A stretch of 64,000 nucleotides of DNA from Rugalucina vietnamica (lineage: Eukaryota; Mollusca; Bivalvia; Lucinida; Lucinidae): NCBI GenBank assembly GCA_964017185.1, contig OZ024879.1:43345883-43409882 (forward strand), given 5' to 3'. The position numbers and the translations under genes were made by a program. How positions within the stretch are numbered: position 1 is the first letter of the stretch; every line of letters begins with the position of its first letter. This document shows positions 21,857-31,995 of this stretch, piece after piece. Below the pieces are notes generated by a model. The model did no database searches, had not been told where the DNA came from, and worked only from the letters and a program-made list of their open reading frames with translations.

Positions 21857-22061
21857 TGGGGAGCATGGTGGCTAAGTGGTAATGTGTCTGATTCCTGATC
21901 TATGGGTCATGGGTTCGAGACCTACCGCCGCTGTGTTGTGTTATTGAGCAAAGACACACATACTGCCCAAAGCACTGGTTAAATACCCAGGAAGCGGTGG
22001 CTCCGTCCCAATGAGTGAAAAATTGTTGACCAGGATGTAAAGCAATAACAAAACATACAAA
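21857..22061 (+). repeat. tRNA-derived SINE (family S1) with perfect target duplication
   Basis: Box A TGGCTAAGTGG lies at 21869-21879 and box B GGTTCGAGACC at 21912-21922. The 3' body matches the SINE at 4771-4975. The element is bounded by the 12-bp direct repeat CAAAAGACTGGA at 21845-21856 and 22062-22073, which marks retroposition and a fairly recent insertion. Confidence 0.9.
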
Positions 22062-22328
22062 CAAAAGACTGGAGCAGCATGAGGTCAGAATAGTTGGAAT
22101 GACCTGAGACTTGGATAATCAAGATAAATCTTCATAAAAAGAGAATCTTACACGAGTGGTCATTTCATGATTTATTAAATAAGCCTAAGCACTACTGACA
22201 ATCACGTGGTATTGTTTACACACAAAATGATAAATGACCGGTGACACACACTGCAATTTAGACCGAAGTTAAGGTTAGATTTTCGAAGTTTCTCCTGTAG
22301 CGTTTACTCTACTGACTGATAGATAGAC

Positions 22329-22516
22329 TCAGTCCATGCAGAAATGGAACATTTACTGAAATAAAGTAACATAAGAAATCCCGGTCATTTCGTTTTCGCA
22401 AATACTTCATCCCCATTGTGATATAATCATGTGGCCGAAGTGTTTGCGAAAACGAAATAAGCTAGATTCCTCATCTTACTTTCATTCAATACATGGTCAA
22501 TTTCTGCATGGACTGC
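22329..22516. repeat. Foldback repeat of about 190 bp
   Basis: CAGTCCATGCAGAAAT at the left end is complementary to atttctgcatggactg at the right. The inner arms ATTTCGTTTTCGCAAATAC and gtgtttgcgaaaacgaaat pair as well. The sequence just right of it (aacatgggtttttatgaag) resembles the right arm of the foldback at 24161. Confidence 0.8.
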
Positions 22517-23534
22517 ACCTACCTATGAGCACAACATGGGTTTTTATGAAGAAAAAAAAAAAACCGAAATTATCCCTTAATTATCATGAAGCTGTAGTGC
22601 CAGACCCGTTTAATAGCAACAGCGGACTCATAGGCTATTTTACCGGCCTCCCAAAAATGTTTTTTTTTAAATATAGTTTTGTTGTTTTTTTTTTTCGAGA
22701 AATCTGTCCTTGTGTCTTTAATGATTCTAAAGTCATCAGTGAGAAATGTTGAATTTATTATCAGTGAGAAACATAACTTTATCAAGTTAAAATTCTGTGA
22801 ACTCAAAATAGTTAATGTGCGTTATCTTGTGTCTGATAATGGTACTTTTCAAATATACTAACCCAAACTCCTAACGCAACAAGAAGTGTGGCTGAATTTT
22901 ATAGAAATAAGTTTTGTAGGCAAACCAAACTGATAGAAGTTAGTCAAAAATGACCAACAAACATTTTAAAACCATTAGTTATTTTCTACAGATTAGGGAT
23001 CACTGAGCTGTGCTCTGATTGGTCAAAACGCTATTTTCTCATTTTCAGGATATTCTTGACGTTTTGATGACCATGGCTTCGCAGTCACAATTCTGTAACG
23101 TTCGTCCATTCTGGAAAACGTTGTTGCATGGGAATACACCGCCCCAATTTCTTATAGGATTACTTTGAACTTAAAAAACTTAGCGGTTTTGTGTTTCGCT
23201 CATGAACGCCTATTCAATACAAATTCAAAATCGAAGAAAATCGCTAAAACAACGATTTCCATTCATTTTAAAGTCAGAAACTGTCAAGTTTTGTTGCCTT
23301 TAAATATTACTAAGCTCAGCTCCGAAGTTTGTATCGGTTTGGGTTAAATCCTATCCAGAGAATTTTGCAAAAATCCAATTTTGCCTACCATCAATCGATT
23401 GCATTTCGTTTCCTGGTTACTGCTCAGCAATTTTCAAGTTTCTTTTCTGAAACCACTTGGCCAATCAGAGCCAAACTTCACATGGAGCATCCTTTTTTCC
23501 CATTTCCAAATTTTCCCATTCAAGTGCATAGGCG
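22517..23534. other. Non-coding, A/T-rich
   Basis: Contains A and T homopolymers (22551-22564, 22682-22695) and no supported ORF. The right half may be the 5' part of the hairpin-ended repeat ending at 23765. Confidence 0.45.
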
Positions 23535-23769
23535 CCCTAAGTTGACCTTGCTGTAAAATAGGTGAAGGTCATCCAAAGGTCATGATTTATATTAACTTTG
23601 TAGAGCTCCATTACCTGATCCTTCATGCCAAGTTTCAAGATCATAGGCCTTATGGCAACTTTTCTTTAAATTGTGGACGCCGCCGACAACGGACAACAGA
23701 CAGACGGATGCCAGACCATTGCTATACTATAAGCTCACCTAGTGAGCCTTTGGCTCAGGTGAGCTAACA
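23535..23769 (+). mobile_element. Pearl/Helitron-like non-autonomous element, 3' end
   Basis: It includes accttgctgtaaaatagg, aaggtcatccaaaggtca and a gacagacggatg microsatellite remnant. It terminates in a hairpin with arms AGCTCACCT (23732-23740) and AGGTGAGCT (23757-23765). The same end structure closes the element at 29791-30417. The 5' limit is not defined. Confidence 0.65.
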
Positions 23770-24160
23770 AGACTACCAAATATGCCTCAGCCTTTGTTGT
23801 TGTTTTTTTTTCGGGTTGGGGTTGCAAACATATTACTAGTTTTTTTGAGCCGTTACATGTGAAAAAACAGCTATTGGCCAATTGGAAAACAAAGACACAG
23901 ATCATCTGTGCAGTAACTTCGCAGCTGACCAACACCTCTGTCATCCCTACTTATGTAGAACAATCCCTCTTCTTCCTAAAAGGAACTATCCTGATTGGCT
24001 ATAAGCCTAGTTTGTGTTGGGTCTGATCAGAAACCCGGGTTTTCTCACATTGTAGCTCACATTAACTGACCAACATCAATCAAATACCATTCCAGATGAT
24101 ATACAGATCTTATTAGCATTAAATATGGGTGTATGATGATGATCCAGAAGACCAGATACC

Positions 24161-24341
24161 CGGGAGTATTTAAGGATAATTTATGATAATTTTGTTATTT
24201 CTTAATAAAAACCTAAGTTGTGGGAGCTCGTTAAATAGCTTCGCCAAGGCGATTCGAATGAGCTCCCACAACATAGGTTTTTACGAAGAAACAAGCACAA
24301 TTATCAAATAATCATCATCAATAATCCTAAAACACTCCCTG
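24161..24341. repeat. Foldback repeat with GTTGTGGGAGCTC core
   Basis: Inner arms TAAAAACCTAAGTTGTGGGA and tcccacaacataggttttta are almost perfectly complementary around a loop of about 30 nt. Outer parts (gggagtattt against aacactccct) extend the pairing. Direct-repeat sequences (ctga(c/t)caacacct, agtttgtgt(t/c)gg, tctgatcag) flank it on both sides at 23925-24032 and 24512-24638. Confidence 0.8.
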
Positions 24342-24669
24342 TTATCTAATACCCTGTCTGATACTGTATCTGCTACTGAATTTGTCCACAGCCACAACAA
24401 TAAATTGAGGCTATTGAAAGCACTTAAGCTTATAAAATTTTTAGCCTGGTCATGAGATATACAATGATATGTGCGAAAACAAAGGCAGGGATCAACTTCA
24501 CTGCAACTGCAAAGCTGATCAACACCTTTCTTCAGCAACTTACATAGTACAATCCAAATTCTTCCTATATCCAAACTATCAAGCCACTAGCTATCTTACT
24601 ACACTACACAGTCAAGTTTGTGTCGGATCTGATCAGGTTGCATGAAAGCTAACTTGACTGCAAACTGAT

Positions 24670-26999
24670 CTAAATTTTTCCAAAACCAGCTGAGTCTTTG
24701 ATGGCCTGGATCATCATAGACTGAAAATCTTCAGGCTCATTAATGCCCCTTGGCAATGACATAATAAGTGCACACGTCGATACACTTGGCAGTCTTCTCG
24801 ATCCGCTCTCTGGGGTATAAAACTGTATCATTATTTTGCTGTGAAAGCCAAAAAGGGGCACAGCATCAGCTCCTGTCACAAAGGACAGAATGTCCTCAAA
24901 TGTTAGTGGTGTCGTCCCCACTGAAGAAAAAATAGAGAAAAACACTAGATAAGGATGCCTTATGCTTGTTGTTTATCCTCAAAATTCACTTTAATATCTC
25001 ATTTAAGGTTGTTTTGAAAAGAGCAAAATAAGCCAAGGTACGTTCCTTTTGTTTATATTCATTAAAATATAATTCAGTGTTTTCAGAGAAAAACTGTTCC
25101 CCAACCCAAAACACTCTAATCCTTCTCCAAGAAATATATCCATACCAATTTTAGTCAAAATCTGTGCATGCATTCATTCAGATAATATAATTACGAAAAG
25201 GTAGGTAGGTTTTTAGCAGTCTTTATAGGATGGTAACCTTTTAAAATTAGGTCAAGGTCATCAAAAAATCTACTCATTCAAACAATGCTTTTGTGCAAGT
25301 TCAGTCACAATCCATCCATTGGATCAAACGCTTTTGCACAAGAAAAGCTGATTTTAAGTCTTTATGGAGTGGTGACCTTCAACATTAAGTCAAGGTCACC
25401 AAATTAAACCCAAATCTAATCAACTCCAAGCTCCTTGTAACACATTTTTTCTGAGTAAGTTTGGCCAAAATCCTTCATAGATATCTCATCAGAAAAAGAT
25501 ACTTCGCTATTTTAACACTTTTTTATTTGCTTGTGACCTTGGCTTAGAAGATACCACATGGCAATGGCTAATTTAATGATTTAAAAATAGTTCTGGGTCT
25601 CTTCTCAACAATGTTTCCGTGCAAGTTTAGTCAACATCCATCCATTGGTTCAGCAGAAATTATGTCTTTTGCCCCTCTAAAAAAATTCTATGCAAGCTAG
25701 CTTTAAATTCGCCCACTGGTTCAAAAGATATCCCGTTGGAAAGGAGCTGAGGATGCATACGCAGTTATCAACAGGATCCACACCCAAAACAATATGTCCC
25801 CCCTTCTGTTTGGGGGACATAATAATAATTATGACTACCTTGTACTTCTTGTAGAAACACTTCCCAGCAATATACTGTATCATCCTCAAGCTGCTTGTTC
25901 ATACTGCCCTCTATACTCCATTCAACTTGAAACAAGTCCATGAAACAAGTTTTGTTCAATGGGGAGCTTTTGTGGAACAAAATTTCTTTCCATTGTTTAG
26001 GATGTTGTGAAATTCTGTCCCACAGATTGCAGACTTTGTTTATTCCATTCTTGAATTCAGCTATTTCAGCATTAAACAATCAAACATGTCAAACTGAATT
26101 ATGACAGCACTGAAAATGTATTTCATAATCAGCTTTCACATTAATCAACAGAAAGAACTTGAATTTTACTGCGAGCAAGGCTTTCAGTATACCCATATCA
26201 AAAGTATCTGATGCAGGTCAAGAAACATAGTAACCAGAGGACCCATGGTCCTGTAAGGGCTCATCTGACATCTGATATATCAAGGGCGGATCCAGAAATT
26301 TTCATGAGAGGGGGTCCAACCAAACTGGTGATTTTTTGTCACAGACGAGGGGGGGTCCAACCCCAAAAATTTACCAAAATGACCTTTTTTTAGCTAAAAT
26401 TTTCAGATTCCAGGGGGGGGGTCCGGACCCCCGGTCTCACCCCCCCCCCTGGATCCGCCATATAATTTTTTGCTTTTCTGCTAGAGGACATATACATCTC
26501 TAAATGTATATACATATATTTTTCTCTCTCTTTTTTTGTCTCTAAGTACCTGTAGAAAATGTGTTGCTTGACCAACTGTGCTATAGCCTTAAAACGGTCA
26601 TGGACTTTCAGGTGCCAGATAACTGGTATTCCCTGCTTTATGAGCATATCACCGTGACTTGAAAGTGCACTGTCCGTCCGCTTCTTTGAGCTAGAAATAA
26701 TGACAATCATTGTATACTACCCAGATACTACCGATAACCTTCAAGAGCAGCAATTATCATATATCTGAAGGATAAGAACAAAAGTTCTTCATCCAAGCTT
26801 CAAAAGAACTATCCTTTGGAAATTTAATGTTGAATATCCACACATGATTTACTGTGCATCTGTTATTTAAAGGATAAAAAACACTATATGACCAGTTTGC
26901 GTTGTCCTTTTTTCATTTTTCACCATTTTCTAGCCCCTATTTGCAGATATAAAATGTGTCCTTCTTATACTTTCTGATTAACATAACCAAAAGCAATGA

Positions 27000-27032
<33 letters not shown>

Positions 27033-30000
27033 TTAGAATCTGGACTAGAAATGTGCTTTAAATGTACTGGTATTATGGTTTAACACACTTGGCCGGATAA
27101 AAACTATGCTGAGGCTGTACAGATTTCAAAATGAATGTTTTTATTTCCATAATTTTTTTTCATGGTCACTACATGGCAAAGATATTGTTAAAATACAAAA
27201 TAGCCATTTTCCAAGTTGTTGCTGGACCTAGGTCCGGTAATTTTAACAAAAAGGCAACTTTGGATACATCAAATTCGGACAAACTGCATCAATTACTGTA
27301 CTGTGTTTATCACTTAAACCCTGACTGAAGCCTTTGGCATAAACTTAAGATCCATGTTTTAGTAGTTCAACTTGAGTCTACCTGTAGCAAGGCTATCCTG
27401 CACTCCTCATCTGTAATCTGGTCCAAATTAAAGGACTCTAGAGACGCTTCCACGCCTGTCATTAGATCATACAGCACAGGGTTTATAAAGTTCATCCCAG
27501 GGCCATTATGCAGGACAGACATTGCTACCAATGTCCCAGCAAGTTTGTATTGCTGATCTTCAAGCTTTGCAACATCGTGTGAAAACACTTTAAACCGTCC
27601 TGTCCCTCAAATAGTGAAGAATTGTTTAACTCTTGAAGAGCCAGTCTGTACAGAAAAAAATAGAAAACTGAAATCAGTTTCACTGCAACATTATAAACAG
27701 ACAAGAACTCCGCGGAGGTCGATATCGCACCTGCATCGGGCATAATTACTAAAAACATAATATATAGGTCAAGGACATCAGGTCAAGGTGCATGCTTGAA
27801 GGTTATGTCAAGAACAATTACTACGCAAGGTTTCACACTCAAATATATATTGGGCGCAGAGAAACTAAAACTTTGATGTAAAAATAAACAAAGTCAATGT
27901 ACCGTGAAATAAATGTCAAGGACACTGGGTCAAGGTGCGTGCTTGAAGGGTGTGTCAAGGATAATTACTATGCAAGGTTTCACACTCCCAGTTATCACTG
28001 ATGCAAGAAAACCAAACTTCGACGTAAAATTTAACAAAGTAATTGAACCATGAAATATAGGTCAAGGGCACCGGGTGAAGGTGCGTGCTTGAAGGGTATG
28101 TCAAGGACAACTACTATGCAAGGTTTCACGTTCGCAGCTATCACTGATGCAGAGAAAACCAAACTTAGACGTAAATGTCGAACTTCGACATAAAAATTAA
28201 TAGCTGGGATCAAATCAAAATCAACACAGTAATTTTCTTTATATAACATGTTTCGGGATTACTCCCTTCATCAGATAGAAATAACAGGAAATGACATAAA
28301 AATTAACAAAGTCAATGGACCGTGAAATATAGGTCAATGGCACCAGGTTAAGGTGCATGCTTGAAGGGCATGTCAAGGACAATTACTATGCAAGGTTTCA
28401 CATTCGCAGCTCTCATTGATGCAGAAAAAAAACTTCGACGTAAATGTAAAACTTCGACGTAAAAATTAACAAGATCAATGGACCGTGAAATATAGGTCAA
28501 AGGCACCAGGTCAAGGTGCGTGCTTCAAGGGTATGTCAAGGACAATTACTATGCAAGGTTTCACATTCGCAGCTATCACTGATGCAGAGAAAAACTAACT
28601 TCGACGTAAATGTCGAACTTCGACATAAATGTTGACAGACTGGACGGACGGACGGACGAACGCACGGACGGACGAACGGAAATTTGGACTCCTATATCGC
28701 ACCCTGCTATAAGCAGGTGCGTTAAAAATGTCAGATTAGGGATGACAGTGTATGCTTATGTTTGGGTCACATTACACTAGATGTATAAATGAACACTGTG
28801 GAGGTCGATATCAATCACCATATCATGGAGATACAAGAGCTGTCAAAGGACAGAGTAGCTCGCCTGAATTGTGTTTGCCTCAAAACCTATTAAATTGCTT
28901 GAATTGTGCTTTGCTTCTAAGACTGTTAAAATGTAATGGCAGAAAAAGGATTAAGAAGTTGTAGAAATATAGACTTCTGACACTTTAACCATAAACTTTT
29001 ACATAGAATGTCTAAGTCCATGAACCTGACCATGTTGTTGTGTGACCTTGACAATGCAGACTTGTGGCCTCAATTATAGGTTCATGTCTTCTTTACAATG
29101 GGGTCACTTGACCTTGACTATGGGGTTATGTGACCTTGATAATGGGTTGGGTCACTTGACCTTGACTATGGGGTTGTGTGAACTTGTCAATGGGTTGGGT
29201 CACTTGACCTTGACTATGGGGTTGTGTGAACTTTACTTGGGGTCATGTGACACTGACTATGGTGTTATATGACCTTGAATGAGGGACCAGGTGACCTTGA
29301 GTATGGGGTCGTATGACATTGACTAAGGGATATGTGACCTCCAATATAGGGTCATTTGACCTTGACTATATGGTCATGTGACCTTGACAACGGATCCAGT
29401 GACCTTGACAACGGATCACGTGACCTTGACTATGGGGTAATGTGGACTTGACTATGGGGTTATGTGACACTGACTATGGTGTCATATGACCTTGAATAAG
29501 TGACCATGACTATGGGGTCGTATGACATTGACTTAATATCAACAAAAACATTTGAGCAACGCCGACACCAGGGTAAGTGCAACAAATCTTCATGTACTTT
29601 CGTACAGGCGAGCCAAAAAAGCTATTGTGTGAAATTAAGCTTTTGGGCACTAGTTATGTTTCTGTGTGTATCGTGATTTCCCAGGGTATTCATGTTTTAC
29701 CTTACCTACTGATTGATTTGTCTTTATATGAGTGACATAATCTTGAAAGGCACATAAAACTGAATAACAAGCAGCCCAAGGGCAATGATCGCTCACCTGA
29801 GAACCAACTTTAAAAAGTTCCAATAAAATTTGGCTTTCATTGTCGAAGAGGTTTCAGAGAAGATCTTTGAAAAGTGTGTATGGATGACAGAGTGGCCAAG
29901 GTGAAGAGATGACCTTGACCTAAATGAATCACATACATTTATCTACTCCATTATTGGTTGCATCTACCACTTTTCAGAACTCAGGCTGCAATAGTTTTCA

Positions 30001-30671
30001 AATAATCCATAATTTTTACTTTTAACCAATGTATAAGCCTATGTTTCCAAAATTGACCTTGCCGTAAAATAGGTCAAGGTCATCTTAGGGTCATTATTTG
30101 ATCAAACTATAATGGGCTAGAGTCCCAAATGCTACAAAATATACTAAATATACAAGCTCTAACTCTTGTGGTTTCAGAGAAGATTTTTTCATATTATTCC
30201 CATTATAAGATTATAGCAGATATTGACACCATATGGACCCCACGGGCATGGTTGGCAGGATTTATGAAGGGTACTGTCATTTATTGCTTCACACAAAATA
30301 TGCGATCTGCCTACTGGTCTCCGAGATATTCACCTTTGAAAGTGTGAACGGACGGATGCACGCACAGACTACCATACAATAAGCTCACCTTGTTGGGAGC
30401 CTTCGGCTCAGGTGAGCTAAAAAATCAATACACAGAAACGTACCTAAAGAATTCTCTTCTGGGACCTCCATGATCCTCTCCCATTTCCCCACTAAATTTC
30501 ACATACAACCTACAATTCACATCGAAAAAAGGGCGCCTTATAGCCCTAAAGGCACTATTTAAAATAGCTTTTCTAGATATAACTATTTCCTGCTGGACAC
30601 TGGTGTTTACAGCTGCCTGAAGATCACCAATTAGATCTTTGATATTGACCACAATTGAACTTTGCTGGGCC
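24670..30671 (-). CDS. HECT-type E3 ubiquitin ligase, C-terminal HECT exons (one frameshift)
   Basis: Minus-strand exons with usable splice sites: 30671-30444 (RKAILNSAFRAIRR, GEDHGGPRREFFR, start of the HECT N-lobe); 27645-27382 (LALQELNNSSLFEG, YKLAGTLVAMSVLHNGP); about 26690-26550 (MLIKQGIPVIWHLKV); about 26060-25839 (WKEILFHKSSPLNK, VEWSIEGSMNKQLEDD); 24920-24670 (FEDILSFVTGADAVPLFGF, then STCALIMSLPRG with the catalytic Cys, ending GFGKI and TAG). Phases of the first-second and fourth-fifth joins fit. The joins around the third exon are unresolved, and an exon or changed splice site may be hidden there. A one-base loss near 27586-27590 shifts the frame in the second exon. Overall it resembles G2E3-like HECT proteins, which transfer ubiquitin from an E2 through the Cys to a substrate. 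The 5' exons are not identified, so substrate-binding domains are unknown. Confidence 0.7.
25200..25822 (+). mobile_element. Hairpin-ended repeat with degenerate core units, in HECT intron
   Basis: Several degenerate repeats of a gtgcaagtt.agtca..atccatccattgg block occur, with aggtcaaggtca stretches. The end is a hairpin TGTCCCCCC...GGGGGACA at about 25795-25820, only about 20 bp from the splice donor of the HECT exon ending at 25839. It is non-coding. Confidence 0.55.
26285..26457. mobile_element. Short MITE with GGCGGATCCAG terminal inverted repeats
   Basis: GGCGGATCCAG at the left and CTGGATCCGCC at the right are exact inverted repeats. The interior is G-rich then C-rich (runs of 7-9 G/C) and pairs internally (ggtccggaccc). 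It sits in a HECT intron and has no coding capacity. Confidence 0.75.
27001..27031. repeat. Poly-T tract
   Basis: An uninterrupted run of about 30 T on the plus strand (poly-A on the minus strand, the HECT sense strand). No adjacent SINE body is recognised. Confidence 0.8.
27726..28721 (+). mobile_element. Pearl-type element with five core repeats and ACGG microsatellite
   Basis: Termini CGCACCTGC (27726-27734) and GCAGGTGCG (28713-28721) are inverted. The interior has about five tandem units of about 170-190 bp containing gaccgtgaaatataggtcaa, aaggtgcgtgcttgaagg, atgcaaggtttcac and gcagctatcactgatgcag. The third-fourth unit junction holds a foreign stretch of about 90 bp (28200-28290). Before the end comes (ACGG)n (28636-28680), then a terminal hairpin at about 28698-28721. 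This is the structure of pearl elements of bivalves, now usually viewed as Helitron-like non-autonomous elements. Confidence 0.85.
28722..29039. other. Spacer with fragment resembling pearl 5' end
   Basis: gaacactgtggaggtcgatatc at about 28790 matches the 5' flank of the preceding pearl element (gaactccgcggaggtcgatatc at 27705). Otherwise nothing is recognised. Confidence 0.4.
29040..29545. repeat. Minisatellite of about 22-bp units containing TGACCTTGA
   Basis: Units of the type TGACCTTGACTATGGGGTCA repeat across the tract with substitutions. I count 12 exact TGACCTTGA copies. It is translatable for 76 codons at 29042-29272 only because of the repeat, and I do not regard that as a gene. Confidence 0.85.
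29698..29771 (+). repeat. 3' fragment of SINE family S2
   Basis: gattgatttgtct, atatgagtga and gaaagg(c/g)ac match the 3' part of the SINE at 55419-55665. The tRNA-like head is missing. Confidence 0.65.
29791..30417 (+). mobile_element. Hairpin-ended non-autonomous element with GCTCACCTGAG termini
   Basis: GCTCACCTGAG at 29791-29801 is inverted as CTCAGGTGAGC at 30407-30417. The 3' end also forms a local hairpin (AGCTCACC at 30382, GGTGAGCT at 30411). The inside includes accttgccgtaaaatagg and ggtcaaggtcat blocks shared with 23535-23769, and a gaacggacgg remnant near the 3' end. It lies between HECT exons. Confidence 0.75.
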
Positions 30672-30794
30672 CTGTAAATAAACACAAAAAGTATACTGGA
30701 ACTGATGAAAAAGGTAACTGAGCAGTCATACTTTAAAGCTGAGAGATTCTGATTTTTTGTCAAGTTCTGTTCAGTTCATATTTCACCAGTAAAT

Positions 30795-31203
30795 TAACAA
30801 GAGTTCCAGAATGGAACTTTAGCTTGCTCTTCTGCAGTTATGTGTACTCCATCTTGGTCATGTGACATTTAATATGGGGTCACATGACCCCACTGACAAG
30901 ACCACATGACATCACAGTCCCATAGGGATAATGTGACTTTTATATTGGGTTGAATTATGTAACTTTGACATTGGAATGGGGCAATGACGTTGACAACGGC
31001 CATATTTGTTGACAGACAAAAAAAAATTTGCCAGTGCACAACTAGATATCAAGGTGAACAACCTGTGAAAGTTGTGTAAATTTCTACCCAGTGGTCTCGT
31101 CGGAGATGCGATCACAATAACCTTTAAGGACAGACAGACATACGGACGGACACAGGGCCCTCTCCTGTCATAAGCTCCACTAGGAGAAGTCCAGAAGAGC
31201 TAA
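30795..31203 (+). mobile_element. Hairpin-ended element, third variant
   Basis: Start TTAGCTTGCTCTTCTG and end cagaagagctaat are related inverted termini. The 3' part has gacagacagacatacggacgg and the hairpin CTCCT...AGGAG (31162-31186). The interior contains ggggtcacatgacccc-like palindromic units. Confidence 0.6.
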
Positions 31204-31377
31204 TAAATATTGAATGACACAGTGGCCATATATAAAATTAGCATTGGAGTTATCCAGTGTGTCTAAAAAACGAGTGCATATCACCACTTGTCACAGTTTA
31301 AATAGCCGTTGGCAAGTTTGCTTGTACTATTGTTGCAAAACTATGTTGTCGAATAACTGCCTTTATCTTGCTAAAAA

Positions 31378-31715
31378 GGTACAAGTAGGCAAAGATCAGG
31401 AAAAGGCACAATCAGAAAAAGATTCCCACTCCAAAAACCGAGGTGGGAAAAAACCAAACTAACAATCAGGTACTTATACCATGAAAACATTTCGTAAGCC
31501 GAATGAGCAGCTATTTTCCCAAAAGGTTGCCACTCAGTTACCTTAACTTAACTAAAAATATGAAAACATACATAAGGCGCCAACAGCACAAAAATGTTTT
31601 AAACACCAAGACACAAAACAAAAAGAACCACCACAGAAGTATCGACTTGGAACGATCAGTAACACAAAGTTACTGGCGGGTTTAAATCGATTTTACATGG
31701 CCATAACCTCACCCT
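31378..31715 (+). repeat. Dispersed repeat family R1, full copy
   Basis: It begins ggtacaagtaggcaaagatc and ends ggccataacctcaccctc. It matches the reverse complement of 63083-63424 over its length and the copies at 4468 and 37101 over part. About 340 bp, without clear terminal inverted repeats or boxes A/B. Internal landmarks are aaccgaggtgggaaaaaacc and agtatcgacttggaacgatc. Its class is unknown. Confidence 0.8.
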
Positions 31716-31995
31716 CAGCTTCTACAGTGGTTCATAACATTTAGTTAGTTCTTCGGTCCTCGTGGTGAATCTCTAACTAGTCAATGAATCATCAAGAACA
31801 AACAAATAAATCATGATAAACATCCTGATGAATCAAAAACCAGGACTCACAGATTGAGTAAGCTGCCCGACGATGGAGATCCCTGGGCGCCGAATAACTT
31901 ACTAACTCCGGAGCAAAAGAAAAACATCAGTTGGACCCCGGTGGGCCAAGCAACTGACAAGAAGCTCCGGTCCCAACCAACTAAAATGAATAGCT

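Noticed and set aside
22429-22861. ORFs across A/T homopolymers
   Set aside because: Composed largely of Lys/Phe runs from homopolymers and foldback arms.
29042-29272. 76-codon ORF with repeating LTLTMGLC
   Set aside because: It exists only because the minisatellite unit is nearly a multiple of three; no independent support.
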